A DNA stretch of 64,000 nucleotides. Source: Odiellus spinosus. Taxonomy: Eukaryota > Arthropoda > Arachnida > Opiliones > Phalangiidae. A program made the position numbers and the translations under genes. The stretch covers positions 6,202,501 to 6,266,500 of the forward strand of contig OY987226.1 of NCBI GenBank assembly GCA_963920705.1, read 5' to 3'. The notes under the pieces were generated by a model that was given only the letters and a program-made list of their open reading frames with translations, did no database searches and was not told the origin of the DNA. This document shows positions 9,771 to 20,847 of the stretch, piece by piece; within the stretch, counting starts at the first letter, position 1, and every line of letters starts with the position of its first letter.

Positions 9771-12139
9771 ATAAATACACCCCCTGTAAAAAAATTAAAT
9801 AATAAATACACCCCCTGTAAAAAAATTATATAATAAATACACCCCCTGTAAAAAAATATAAACGATAAATACACCCCCTGTAAAAAAAATAATAAACGAT
9901 AGATACACCCCCTGTAAAAAAAATAATAAACGATAAATACACCCCCTGTAAAAAAAAATAAACGATAAATACACCCCCTGTAAAAAAAATAAACGATAAA
10001 TACACCCCCTGTAAAAAAAAATAAACGATAAATACACCCCCTGTAAAAAAAATAAACGATAAATACACCCCCTGTAAAAAAAAATAAACGATAAATACAC
10101 CCCCTGTAAAAAAAATAAATGATAAATACACGCCCTGTAAAAAAAAATAAACGATAAATACACCCCCTGTAAAAATAAAATAAACGATAAATACACCCCC
10201 TGTAAAAAAAAATAAACGATAAATACACCCCCTGTAAAAAAAAAATAAATGATAAATACACCCCGTGTAAAAAAAATAAACGATAAATACACCCCCTGTA
10301 AAAAAAAAATAAACGATAAATACACCTACTGTAAAAAAAAATATACGATAAATACACCCCCTGTAAAAAAAAATAAACGATAAATACACCCCCTGTAAAA
10401 AAAAATAAACGATAAATACACCCACTTTAAAAAAAAATAAACGATAAATACACCCCCTGTAAAAAAAAATAAACGATAAATACACCCCCTGTAAAAATAA
10501 AATAAACGATAAACACACCCCCTGTAAAAAAAAATAAACGATAAATACACCCCCTGTAAAAAAAAATAAACGATAAATACACCCCCTGTAAAAAAAAAAT
10601 AAACGATAAATACACCCCCTGTAAAAAAAAGTAAACGATAAATACACCCCCTGTAAAAAAATAAACGATAAATACACCCCCTGTAAAAAAAAAATAAACG
10701 ATAAATACACCCCCTGTAAAAAAAAATAAACGATAAATACACCCCCTGTAAAAAAAATAAACGATAAATACACCCCCTGTAAAAAAAATAAACGATAAAT
10801 ACACCCCCTGTAAAAAAAAATAAACGATAAATACACCCCCTGTAAAAAAAATAAACGATAAATACACCCCTGTAAAAAAAATAAACGATAAATACACCCC
10901 CTGTAAAAAAAATAAACGATAAATACACCCCCTGTAAAAAAATAAACGATAAATACACCCCCTGTAAAAAAAATAAACGATAAATACACCCCTGTAAAAA
11001 AAATAAACGATAAATACACCCCCTGTAAAAAAAATAAACGATAAATACACCCCCTGTAAAAAAAAATAAACGATAAATACACCCCCTGTAAAAATAAAAT
11101 AAACGATAAATACACCCCCTGTAAAAAAAATAAACGATAAATACACCCCCTGTAAAAAAAAAAATAAACGATAAATACACCCCCTGTAAAAAAAAATAAA
11201 TGATAAATACACCCCCTGTAAAAAAAAATAAACGATAAATACACCCCTTGTAAAAAAAAATAAACGATAAATACACCCCCTGTAATAAAAAATAAACGAT
11301 AAATACACCCCCTGTAAAAAAAATAAACGATAAATACACCCCATTAAAAAAAAAATAAACGATAAATACACCCCCTGTAAAAAAAATAAACGATAAATAC
11401 ACCCCCTGTAAAAATAAAATAAACGATAAATACACCCCCTGTAAAAAAATAAACGATAAATACACCCCCTGTAAAAAAAAGTAAACGATAAATACACCCT
11501 CTGTAAAAAAAATAAACGATAAATACACCCCCTGTAAAAAAAATAAACGATAAATACACCCCCTGTAAAAAAAATAAACGATAAATACACCCCCTGTAAA
11601 AAAATAAACGATAAATACACCCCCTGTAAAAAAAATAAACGATAAATACACCCCCTGTAAAACAAATAAACGATAAATACACCCCCTGTAAAAAAAATAA
11701 ACGATAAATACACCCCCTGTAAAAAAAATAAACGATAAATACACCCCCTGTAAAAAAAAAATAAACGATAAATACACCCCCTGTAAAAAAAAAATAAACG
11801 ATAAATACACCCCCTGTAAAAAAAAAATAAACGATAAATACACCCCCTGTAAAAAAAAAAATAAACGATAAATACACCCCCTGTAAAAAAAGTAAACGAT
11901 AAATACACCCTCTGTAAAAAAAATAAACGATAAATACACCCCTTGTAAAAAAAATAAACTATAAATACACCTCCTGTAAAAAAAAATAAACGATAAATAC
12001 ACCCCCTGTAAAAAAAAATAAACGATAAATACACCCCCTGTAAAAAAAAATAAACGATAAATACACCCCCTGTGAAAAAAATAAACGATAAATACACCCC
12101 CTGTAAAAAAAAAATAAACGATAAATACACCCCTTGTAT
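9771..12139 (-). repeat. Satellite B1, right arm (inverted)
   Basis: Two or three inverted B2-like units are followed by about 73 inverted B1 units (CGATAAATACACCCCCTGT plus an A-run). No C block interrupts this arm, unlike the left arm. Occasional variants are CACGCCCTGT at about 10129, CACCTACTGT at about 10322, CACCCACTTT at about 10420 and TAATAAAAAA at about 11285. Confidence 0.96.
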
Positions 12140-12180
12140 TATGGTAAAAAAATAATAATTAATTATTAATAAAACGCCCT
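12120..12180 (-). repeat. B-to-A junction, right arm (inverted)
   Basis: Contains CACCCCTTGTATTATGG, an A-run and TTAATTATTAATAAAACG. In reverse complement it matches the left-arm junction at 739-795 almost base for base. It includes the unusual CCCCTTGTATTAT unit that caps the B1 array. Confidence 0.9.
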
Positions 12181-14643
12181 TTGAAAATAAAACGCCCTTT
12201 GAAAATAAAACGCCCTTTGAAAATAAAACGCCCTTTGAAAATAAAACGCCCTTTGAAAATAAAACGCCCTTTGAAAATAAAACGCCCTTTGAAAATAAAA
12301 CGCCCTTTGAAAATAAAACGCCCTTTGAAAATAAAACGCCCTTTGAAAATAAAACGCCCTTTGAAAATAAAACGCCCTTTGAAAATAAAACGCCCTTTGA
12401 AAATAAAACGCCCTTTGAAAATAAAACGCCCTTTGAAAATAAAACGCCCTTTGAAAATAAAACGCCCTTTGAAAATAAAACGCCCTTTGAAAATAAAACG
12501 CCCTTTGAAAATAAAACGCCCTTTGAAAATAAAACGCCCTTTGAAAATAAAACGCCCTTTGAAAATAAAACGCCCTTTGAAAATAAAACGCCCTTTGAAA
12601 ATAAAACGCCCTTTGAAAATAAAACGCCCTTTGAAAATAAAACGCCCTTTGAAAATAAAACGCCCTTTGAAAATAAAACGCCCTTTGAAAATAAAACGCC
12701 CTTTGAAAATAAAACGCCCTTTGAAAATAAAACGCCCTTTGAAAATAAAACGCCCTTTGAAAATAAAACGCCCTTTGAAAATAAAACGCCCTTTGAAAAT
12801 AAAACGCCCTTTGAAAATAAAACGCCCTTTGAAAATAAAACGCCCTTTGAAAATAAAACGCCCTTTGAAAATAAAACGCCCTTTGAAAATAAAACGCCCT
12901 TTGAAAATAAAACGCCCTTTGAAAATAAAACGCCCTTTGAAAATAAAACGCCCTTTGAAAATAAAACGCCCTTTGAAAATTAAACGCCCTTTGAAAATTA
13001 AACGCCCTTTGAAAATTAAACGCCCTTTGAAAATAAAACGCCCTTTGAAAATAAAACGCCCTTTGAAAATAAAACGCCCTTTGAAAATAAAACGCCCTTT
13101 GAAAATAAAACGCCCTTTGAAAATAAAACGCCCTTTGAAAATAAAACGCCCTTTGAAAATAAAACGCCCTTTGAAAATAAAACGCCCTTTGAAAATAAAA
13201 CGCCCTTTGAAAATAAAACGCCCTTTGAAAATAAAACGCCCTTTGAAAATAAAACGCCCTTTGAAAATAAAACGCCCTTTGAAAATAAAACGCCCTTTGA
13301 AAATAAAACGCCCTTTGAAAATAAAACGCCCTTTGAAAATAAAACGCCCTTTGAAAATAAAACGCCCTTTGAAAATAAAACGCCCTTTGAAAATAAAACG
13401 CCCTTTGAAAATAAAACGCCCTTTGAAAATAAAACGCCCTTTGAAAATAAAACGCCCTTTGAAAATAAAACGCCCTTTGAAAATAAAACGCCCTTTGAAA
13501 ATAAAACGCCCTTTGAAAATAAAACGCCCTTTGAAAATAAAACGCCCTTTGAAAATAAAACGCCCTTTGAAAATAAAACGCCCTTTGAAAATAAAACGCC
13601 CTTTGAAAATAAAACGCCCTTTGAAAATAAAACGCCCTTTGAAAATAAAACGCCCTTTGAAAATAAAACGCCCTTTGAAAATAAAACGCCCTTTGAAAAT
13701 AAAACGCCCTTTGAAAATAAAACGCCCTTTGAAAATAAAACGCCCTTTGAAAATAAAACGCCCTTTGAAAATAAAACGCCCTTTGAAAATAAAACGCCCT
13801 TTGAAAATAAAACGCCCTTTGAAAATAAAACGCCCTTTGAAAATAAAACGCCCTTTGAAAATAAAACGCCCTTTGAAAATAAAACGCCCTTTGAAAATAA
13901 AACGCCCTTTGAAAATAAAACGCCCTTTGAAAATAAAACGCCCTTTGAAAATAAAACGCCCTTTGAAAATAAAACGCCCTTTGAAAATAAAACGCCCTTT
14001 GAAAATAAAACGCCCTTTGAAAATAAAACGCCCTTTGAAAATAAAACGCCCTTTGAAAATAAAACGCCCTTTGAAAATAAAACGCCCTTTGAAAATAAAA
14101 CGCCCTTTGAAAATAAAACGCCCTTTGAAAATAAAACGCCCTTTGAAAATAAAACGCCCTTTGAAAATAAAACGCCCTTTGAAAATAAAACGCCCTTTGA
14201 AAATAAAACGCCCTTTGAAAATAAAACGCCCTTTGAAAATAAAACGCCCTTTGAAAATAAAACGCCCTTTGAAAATAAAACGCCCTTTGAAAATAAAACG
14301 CCCTTTGAAAATAAAACGCCCTTTGAAAATAAAACGCCCTTTGAAAATAAAACGCCCTTTGAAAATAAAACGCCCTTTGAAAATAAAACGCCCTTTGAAA
14401 ATAAAACGCCCTTTGAAAATAAAACGCCCTTTGAAAATAAAACGCCCTTTGAAAATAAAACGCCCTTTGAAAATAAAACGCCCTTTGAAAATAAAACGCC
14501 CTTTGAAAATAAAACGCCCTTTGAAAATAAAACGCCCTTTGAAAATAAAACGCCCTTTGAAAATAAAACGCCCTTTGAAAATAAAACGCCCTTTGAAAAT
14601 AAAACGCCCTTTGAAAATAAAACGCCCTTTGAAAATAAAACGC

Positions 14644-14857
14644 CCTTCGAAAATAAAACGCCCTTCGAAAATAAAACGCCCTTCGAAAATAAAACGCCCT
14701 TCGAAAATAAAACGCCCTTCGAAAATAAAACGCCTTCGAAAATAAAACGCCCTTCGAAAATAAAACGCCCTTCGAAAATAAAACGCCCTTCGAAAATAAA
14801 ACGCCCTTCGAAAATAAAACGCCCTTCGAAAATAAAACGCCCTTCGAAAATAAAACG
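14644..14857 (-). repeat. Inner TTCGAA variant block of satellite A
   Basis: About twelve consecutive units carry TTCGAA, adding a CpG and a six-base palindrome, between blocks of TTTGAA units. One unit here lost a C. Such islands are typical of local amplification of a mutant unit. Confidence 0.9.
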
Positions 14858-15342
14858 CCCTTTGAAAATAAAACGCCCTTTGAAAATAAAACGCCCTTTG
14901 AAAATAAAACGCCCTTTGAAAATAAAACGCCCTTTGAAAATAAAACGCCCTTTGAAAATAAAACGCCCTTTGAAAATAAAACGCCCTTTGAAAATAAAAC
15001 GCCCTTTGAAAATAAAACGCCCTTTGAAAATAAAACGCCCTTTGAAAATAAAACGCCCTTTGAAAATAAAACGCCCTTTGAAAATAAAACGCCCTTTGAA
15101 AATAAAACGCCCTTTGAAAATAAAACGCCCTTTGAAAATAAAACGCCCTTTGAAAATAAAACGCCCTTTGAAAATAAAACGCCCTTTGAAAATAAAACGC
15201 CCTTTGAAAATAAAACGCCCTTTGAAAATAAAACGCCCTTTGAAAATAAAACGCCCTTTGAAAATAAAACGCCCTTTGAAAATAAAACGCCCTTTGAAAA
15301 TAAAACGCCCTTTGAAAATAAAACGCCCTTTGAAAATAAAAC

Positions 15343-18300
15343 GCCCTTCGAAAATAAAACGCCCTTCGAAAATAAAACGCCCTTCGAAAATAAAACGCCC
15401 TTCGAAAATAAAACGCCCTTCGAAAATAAAACGCCCTTCGAAAATAAAACGCCCTTCGAAAATAAAACGCCCTTCGAAAATAAAACGCCCTTCGAAAATA
15501 AAACGCCCTTCGAAAATAAAACGCCCTTCGAAAATAAAACGCCCTTCGAAAATAAAACGCCCTTCGAAAATAAAACGCCCTTCGAAAATAAAACGCCCTT
15601 CGAAAATAAAACGCCCTTCGAAAATAAAACGCCCTTCGAAAATAAAACGCCCTTCGAAAATAAAACGCCCTTCGAAAATAAAACGCCCTTCGAAAATAAA
15701 ACGCCCTTCGAAAATAAAACGCCCTTCGAAAATAAAACGCCCTTCGAAAATAAAACGCCCTTCGAAATAAAACGCCCTTCGAAAATAAAACGCCCTTCGA
15801 GAATAAAACGCCCTTCGAGAATAAAACGCCCTTCGAGAATAAAACGCCCTTCGAGAATAAAACGCCCTTCGAGAATAAAACGCCCTTCGAGAATAAAACG
15901 CCCTTCGAAAATAAAACGCCCTTCGAAAATAAAACGCCCTTCGAAAATAAAACGCCCTTCGAAAATAAAACGCCCTTCGAAAATAAAACGCCCTTCGAAA
16001 ATAAAACGCCCTTCGAAAATAAAACGCCCTTCGAAAATAAAACGCCCTTCGAAAATAAAACGCCCTTCGAAAATAAAACGCCCTTCGAAAATAAAACGCC
16101 CTTCGAAAATAAAACGCCCTTCGAAAATAAAACGCCCTTCGAAAATAAAACGCCCTTCGAAAATAAAACGCCCTTCGAAAATAAAACGCCCTTCGAAAAT
16201 AAAACGCCCTTCGAAAATAAAACGCCCTTCGAAAATAAAACGCCCTTCGAAAATAAAACGCCCTTCGAAAATAAAACGCCCTTCGAAAATAAAACGCCCT
16301 TCGAAAATAAAACGCCCTTCGAAAATAAAACGCCCTTCGAAAATAAAACGCCCTTCGAAAATAAAACGCCCTTCGAAAATAAAACGCCCTTCGAAAATAA
16401 AACGCCCTTCGAAAATAAAACGCCCTTCGAAAATAAAACGCCCTTCGAAAATAAAACGCCCTTCGAAAATAAAACGCCCTTCGAAAATAAAACGCCCTTC
16501 GAAAATAAAACGCCCTTCGAAAATAAAACGCCCTTCGAAAATAAAACGCCCTTCGAAAATAAAACGCCCTTCGAAAATAAAACGCCCTTCGAAAATAAAA
16601 CGCCCTTCGAAAATAAAACGCCCTTCGAAAATAAAACGCCCTTCGAAAATAAAACGCCCTTCGAAAATAAAACGCCCTTCGAAAATAAAACGCCCTTCGA
16701 AAATAAAACGCCCTTCGAAAATAAAACGCCCTTCGAAAATAAAACGCCCTTCGAAAATAAAACGCCCTTCGAAAATAAAACGCCCTTCGAAAATAAAACG
16801 CCCTTCGAAAATAAAACGCCCTTCGAAAATAAAACGCCCTTCGAAAATAAAACGCCCTTCGAAAATAAAACGCCCTTCGAAAATAAAACGCCCTTCGAAA
16901 ATAAAACGCCCTTCGAAAATAAAACGCCCTTCGAAAATAAAACGCCCTTCGAAAATAAAACGCCCTTCGAAAATAAAACGCCCTTCGAAAATAAAACGCC
17001 CTTCGAAAATAAAACGCCCTTCGAAAATAAAACGCCCTTCGAAAATAAAACGCCCTTCGAAAATAAAACGCCCTTCGAAAATAAAACGCCCTTCGAAAAT
17101 AAAACGCCCTTCGAAAATAAAACGCCCTTCGAAAATAAAACGCCCTTCGAAAATAAAACGCCCTTCGAAAATAAAACGCCCTTCGAAAATAAAACGCCCT
17201 TCGAAAATAAAACGCCCTTCGAAAATAAAACGCCCTTCGAAAATAAAACGCCCTTCGAAAATAAAACGCCCTTCGAAAATAAAACGCCCTTCGAAAATAA
17301 AACGCCCTTCGAAAATAAAACGCCCTTCGAAAATAAAACGCCCTTCGAAAATAAAACGCCCTTCGAAAATAAAACGCCCTTCGAAAATAAAACGCCCTTC
17401 GAAAATAAAACGCCCTTCGAAAATAAAACGCCCTTCGAAAATAAAACGCCCTTCGAAAATAAAACGCCCTTCGAAAATAAAACGCCCTTCGAAAATAAAA
17501 CGCCCTTCGAAAATAAAACGCCCTTCGAAAATAAAACGCCCTTCGAAAATAAAACGCCCTTCGAAAATAAAACGCCCTTCGAAAATAAAACGCCCTTCGA
17601 AAATAAAACGCCCTTCGAAAATAAAACGCCCTTCGAAAATAAAACGCCCTTCGAAAATAAAACGCCCTTCGAAAATAAAACGCCCTTCGAAAATAAAACG
17701 CCCTTCGAAAATAAAACGCCCTTCGAAAATAAAACGCCCTTCGAAAATAAAACGCCCTTCGAAAATAAAACGCCCTTCGAAAATAAAACGCCCTTCGAAA
17801 ATAAAACGCCCTTCGAAAATAAAACGCCCTTCGAAAATAAAACGCCCTTCGAAAATAAAACGCCCTTCGAAAATAAAACGCCCTTCGAAAATAAAACGCC
17901 CTTCGAAAATAAAACGCCCTTCGAAAATAAAACGCCCTTCGAAAATAAAACGCCCTTCGAAAATAAAACGCCCTTCGAAAATAAAACGCCCTTCGAAAAT
18001 AAAACGCCCTTCGAAAATAAAACGCCCTTCGAAAATAAAACGCCCTTCGAAAATAAAACGCCCTTCGAAAATAAAACGCCCTTCGAAAATAAAACGCCCT
18101 TCGAAAATAAAACGCCCTTCGAAAATAAAACGCCCTTCGAAAATAAAACGCCCTTCGAAAATAAAACGCCCTTCGAAAATAAAACGCCCTTCGAAAATAA
18201 AACGCCCTTCGAAAATAAAACGCCCTTCGAAAATAAAACGCCCTTCGAAAATAAAACGCCCTTCGAAAATAAAACGCCCTTCGAAAATAAAACGCCCTTC

Positions 18301-18560
18301 GAAAATAAAACGCCCTTCGAAAATAAAACGCCCTTCGAAAATAAAACGCCCTTCGAAAATAAAACGCCCTTCGAAAATAAAACGCCCTTCGAAAATAAAA
18401 CGCCCTTCGAAAATATAACGCCCTTCGAAAATATAACGCCCTTCGAAAATATAACGCCCTTCGAAAATAAAACGCCCTTCGAAAATAAAACGCCCTTCGA
18501 AAATAAAACGCCCTTCGAAAATATAACGCCCTTCGAAAATAAAACGCCCTTCGAAAATAT
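15343..18560 (-). repeat. Outer TTCGAA variant block of satellite A
   Basis: About 178 units with TTCGAA form the outer half of the array. Six adjacent CGAGAATA units (about 15,793-15,905) sit near its inner edge. ATATAACG units appear only at the outer edge (18,412-18,560), consistent with less homogenisation at the array border. Confidence 0.9.
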
Positions 18561-18576
18561 AACGCCCTTTGAAAAA

Positions 18577-18620
18577 ATTGAGATTGGGGAAAATTGAGAT
18601 TGGGGAAAATTGAGATTGGG
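18577..18620 (-). repeat. Three C-like units at the outer edge of the right arm
   Basis: Three copies of a 16-bp unit ATTGAGATTGGGGAAA (reverse complement of a CCCAATCTCAAT form of C) lie immediately outside satellite A. C-type sequence is thus found at the outer edge of the right arm as well as inside the left arm, here on the opposite strand. Non-repetitive DNA starts after it. Confidence 0.85.
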
Positions 18621-19856
18621 ATATAACCAATATATTATGACTGCGCCATCTTGAGACGATTTCAAAAACCCAATCGCGAGAGCACTATTGAAGCACGAAA
18701 TAATAGAATTCGCCTGAATTTACTCCGCGCTTAACCAAACTTCTGAATTTAAATTAAGCACTAAATTGTTGCCTAAAAATCGTGGAAAAACTATTTTATT
18801 CATTGATTGTTTGTGCGCAGATTCTGAAAAAAATTCCAAAGCTATTCCACTTTCAGGCCCTAAATTCACTTTAAAAAATATTTTGTTTAGCTGGTGAAAA
18901 ATTTGGTTTTCGCTGCAAAAATAGCTTGGTGAAAATAAACATCTATAATAACTTACTGTTCTAGATTTTTTTTTTTGCAAAATAAGTTTTTTTCTGTAGT
19001 TTCGTAATAAAAAACGTTATCACTATTTTTAAATTTTGTCGTCATTTGAATCCTTACGTTCCTTTTTCGATCAAATGAATCTTCGTGTAAAGAATTTGAG
19101 AGTTCATCAAGTCAACTCTTTGTCGAAAACATCAAAATCGTGCAAGTGGACAGGCCAAATCTTAACATTAACAACTGAACTAAGATCTAGTAGAATAATT
19201 GTACCTTCAGCTTCTACACGAAGAGGGAAATTAGACCATCGTTCACTCAACGGTAATAATAACTAGTAATTTTTCTCTGAAATCAATCTTTACTCCATTT
19301 AAATTTAATTACGAATAACTTATAATAGACCGCCAAGTTTCTAAGTTCTAGTTAAAAAAATGTAAAAATAAGTAATCAATTGTTTAAAGAAAGAAGAGAG
19401 TTGCTAAAAAAAACTTAGAATTTGTAATGACTTTCTAAGAGCCGCTGAAATTAGATCCATCGTATAAGAACGCTTATCTAGAGTCTATGTTTAGAAAATT
19501 GCCTATACCAAAACATTATCGCGGCATTAGAAAAGGCTTTAAATTTTTAATGAAAAAACCAATAACCCTATGGAAATTTACGCTCCATTTAAGGTTATAA
19601 CGAAATATATGGGAAAGTGGTTGCTTTAAAATGGCAAGCTTCAAAGAATAGATCTTTCCAAAGAAATAGTTTCATTTATTTTAATTTAAAATAATTTGTT
19701 ACTTGTAGAATTATTTTACGGCGTTTAATATTTTATTACTCGAGATTCTTAACCCGATTTTCCCTTCACTTAATTTTAAATCTAAATTTTGAGATCTCTG
19801 CTTCACAATGTCGTAATCAATGGTATTTTAACAATAGTTCTTCCGGTATGTTAATA
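18621..19856. other. AT-rich single-copy stretch without recognisable gene
   Basis: No repeat structure or recognisable coding sequence is visible. The two short open frames here (18,720-18,980 minus, 86 residues; 19,036-19,266 plus, 76 residues) have no domain, no membrane segment and no support beyond length. I regard them as chance. Confidence 0.6.
18643..18651 (-). promoter_or_regulatory. CTCF-like core next to the satellite edge
   Basis: The minus strand reads AGATGGCGC, the core of the CTCF motif known from insects and vertebrates. It lies about 25 bp outside the last satellite unit. Binding is inferred from the motif only. Confidence 0.3.
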
Positions 19857-20088
19857 ATATTTAATGGATTTAGATTTAAAAACAGCACATTGTTACTAAA
19901 CTTAATGGATTGAGATTTTAGAAAACCGCACATTTGGGCTGAGTTCGGTGGATAAGGATTTTAAAACTGTACATTGTGCCTAAATTTAATGGATTAGGAT
20001 TTTAAAAACAGCATATTGTGCCTAAATTCGGTGGATTTGGATTTTAAAAATCGCACATTTGATTGGGTGGAATTCGGTCGAATTAGAT
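19857..20088. repeat. Degenerate tandem repeat of about 43 bp, five copies
   Basis: Successive copies of GGATTTAGATTTAAAAAC-like sequence followed by GCACATTG and TTAATGG or CGGTGG begin near 19,860, 19,901, 19,949, 19,988 and 20,029. The copies differ at many positions, so the array is old. Confidence 0.75.
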
Positions 20089-20133
20089 AACAAAAAAAAA
20101 AAAAAAAAATAATAATAATAATAATAATAATAG
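20089..20133. repeat. Poly-A and AAT microsatellite
   Basis: A run of about 18 A is followed by about eight AAT triplets. It could be the decayed tail of a retroposon, but no body is recognisable upstream. Confidence 0.85.
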
Positions 20134-20203
20134 TAGAGGATAGACTATTCGATTGAGTTCGATTGAGTTTGATTTAATTTTTTTTTGGCAAAATTAGTGT
20201 ATA

Positions 20204-20345
20204 ACCAGTGTTTTTATAGCTATTATTATTTACGTTCTGTCGCTGTTGGAAGAAAAGAAAATTTATAGTTTTGTGGGTGGTAGGTACTCCAAACACAAGA
20301 GACAACCAAAAAAACCTTCGGCCCCAATACTATAAAAACACTGGT
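20204..20345. mobile_element. Short TIR element (142 bp)
   Basis: The ends ACCAGTGTTTTTATAG and CTATAAAAACACTGGT are exact inverted repeats. Both sides are flanked by ATA (20,201-20,203 and 20,346-20,348). It has no coding capacity and is probably a non-autonomous DNA transposon whose superfamily I cannot assign. Confidence 0.75.
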
Positions 20346-20717
20346 ATAACTATCTCTTTAAATTTTTTTTGTTTTTTTTAGATTCCCGGTAGGAAGTCCC
20401 TAGGCTGAATATTATGTTCCTAGCTAATGCACTAATTAAAGACAACCCTCTTTCGTCAAATTTCCCCCTCCCTTTAGCCCTTTAGGTCTTCAGCAATTTT
20501 TTTGTCGACTGACGCGAGTTTACCATCGACTCGAAAAGTGTCTTTTCTTTAATGACCGCGCTCATTAACGTCTGTTTAACATCTTGTAATGGAAACGACT
20601 GACCAAAATTTTTGAATTCGCACCCGCCCTGCACTTAAATATAAACAGATCGTTTAATTTCGTTATAGCGCGGTCATTAGCTTAATTCTAGTTTGGACCC
20701 CCAAAAAAAATCGACTG

Positions 20718-20847
20718 AATAAGCTGTTCTAGAAAGCTCGAAATACTAAAAGGAGTATGCGTGGGTAAACACCTCTCTTTCGTAAAAAAATGTGAAAAAA
20801 AAAAAAAAACGTAAAATTCACGAGCTCTTTCTAGAATACAGCTTGTT
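20718..20847. repeat. Imperfect hairpin
   Basis: AAGCTGTTCTAGAAAGCTCG at the left pairs with CGAGCTCTTTCTAGAATACAGCTT at the right, with small indels. The loop contains an A-run. It may be a fragment of a fold-back element; no target duplication is seen. Confidence 0.6.

Larger units (their letters stand above)
12172..18576 (-). repeat. Satellite A, right arm (18-bp unit, inverted, about 355 copies)
   Basis: A very homogeneous array of GCCCTTTGAAAATAAAAC (or TTCGAA) units. Only two units are one base short (near 14,731 and 15,766). Variant units are clustered: TTTGAA at 12,172-14,643; TTCGAA at 14,644-14,857; TTTGAA to about 15,342; TTCGAA from about 15,343 to 18,555. Minor blocks are three ATTAAACG units near 12,972-13,022, six CGAGAATA units near 15,793-15,905, and ATATAACG units near 18,412-18,560. 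Open frames of more than 2,100 residues across it follow from the period of 18. Confidence 0.98.

Noticed and set aside
1-18620. Simple fold-back sequencing artefact as the cause of the inverted arms
   Set aside because: The arms differ in content (C blocks only on one side, different A variants, different B counts), so they are not a read folded on itself. A mis-join between two real arrays is still possible.
12159-18665. Open reading frames of more than 2,100 residues on the minus strand (VLFSKG, FIFEGR, AFYFRR repeats) and KIKRPL repeats on the plus strand
   Set aside because: They follow automatically from an 18-bp unit, a multiple of three, without in-frame stops. Several overlapping frames are open at once, with no start context, domain or codon signature.
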